A DNA stretch of 6,789 nucleotides, from contig CALEJC010000243.1 of the NCBI GenBank assembly GCA_937898205.1, positions 1 through 6,789 of the forward strand, given 5' to 3'. This DNA is from an uncultured Bacteroidales bacterium. Its GTDB lineage: Bacteria > Bacteroidota > Bacteroidia > Bacteroidales > UBA932. The position numbers and the translations under genes were made by a program. Below the pieces are notes generated by a model that had not been told where the DNA came from, did not search any database, and was given only the letters and a program-made list of their open reading frames with translations. Shown in pieces: positions 6,726 through 6,789 of the stretch. Position 1 is the stretch's first letter; every line of letters starts with the position of its first letter.

Positions 6726-6731
6726 GTATTT

Positions 6732-6789
6732 TTATTCATTGAAAAATTGAATGATATAGGGCTCGTCTCCGTGAAAACCGATCTCACAC
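6732..6789 (-). CDS. C-terminal end of an unidentified gene upstream of the SDR gene
   Basis: On the minus strand an open frame runs in from the window edge and ends in TAA at 6732-6734. It gives the 18 residues CEIGFHGDEPYIIQFFNE. The stop is 18 bp from the SDR start, which fits an operon, and no promoter is visible in the gap. The fragment is too short to name; it does not resemble the C-termini I recall for mannonate dehydratase or uronate isomerase. Other frames of this piece carry stops (for example TGA near 6785 and near 6740), so this is the best reading, though an accidental frame of this length is possible. Confidence 0.45.
   Translation of the reverse strand, partial: CEIGFHGDEPYIIQFFNE

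Noticed and set aside
1..6789. Mobile elements, CRISPR arrays, tRNA genes, riboswitches or a defence system
   Set aside because: No transposase, terminal repeats, repeat-spacer pattern, cloverleaf or long structured leader was seen; gaps between genes are 6 to 74 bp, apart from the interrupted portion of the GH2 frame.

Overview
The window looks like a polysaccharide- and uronate-utilisation locus from a member of the Bacteroidales, probably gut or rumen associated. Four things point there: short lipoprotein signal peptides on several enzymes; mostly no Shine-Dalgarno sequence before start codons, with A-rich leaders instead; a TAnnTTTG promoter element of the Bacteroidetes type; and large exported carbohydrate-active enzymes packed in tight operons. 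The genus cannot be fixed from the sequence. No SusC/SusD pair, tRNA, rRNA, CRISPR array or mobile element is visible.

Layout. (1) Positions 1-1202, minus strand: a two-gene operon of predicted lipoproteins, a nitroreductase-fold flavoenzyme (567-1202) followed 34 bp later by a metallo-beta-lactamase-fold hydrolase (532 down to the window edge, truncated). (2) Positions 1203-1276: a 74-bp divergent promoter region with a perfect TAnnTTTG element facing right and a dyad TACAAA-N10-TTTGTA overlapping it. (3) Positions 1277-5885, plus strand: a secreted 920-residue PcRGLX/YetA-like protein (PL26-type exo-rhamnogalacturonan lyase candidate), then 7 bp later a GH2 beta-glucuronidase-like lipoprotein gene whose reading frame is broken by an in-frame TAG at 4185-4187. 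(4) Positions 5892-6789, minus strand, convergent: an SDR-type fructuronate reductase (D-mannonate oxidoreductase, uxuB-like) preceded by the last 18 codons of another gene. A perfect 9-bp hairpin covers the junction of the two converging transcription units.

How the genes may work together (inference). The lyase-like protein and the GH2 enzyme would act outside the cytoplasm on an acidic polysaccharide such as rhamnogalacturonan I or another rhamnose/glucuronate-containing glycan. The GH2 enzyme would remove glucuronate, and after import and isomerisation the SDR would reduce fructuronate to mannonate on the way to 2-keto-3-deoxygluconate. The two lipoproteins on the left have no obvious place in this pathway.

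The most notable point is the premature TAG in the glucuronidase gene, which removes the export signal and the start of the sugar-binding domain from the longest intact reading frame. I found no convincing evidence of an entirely new type of system.
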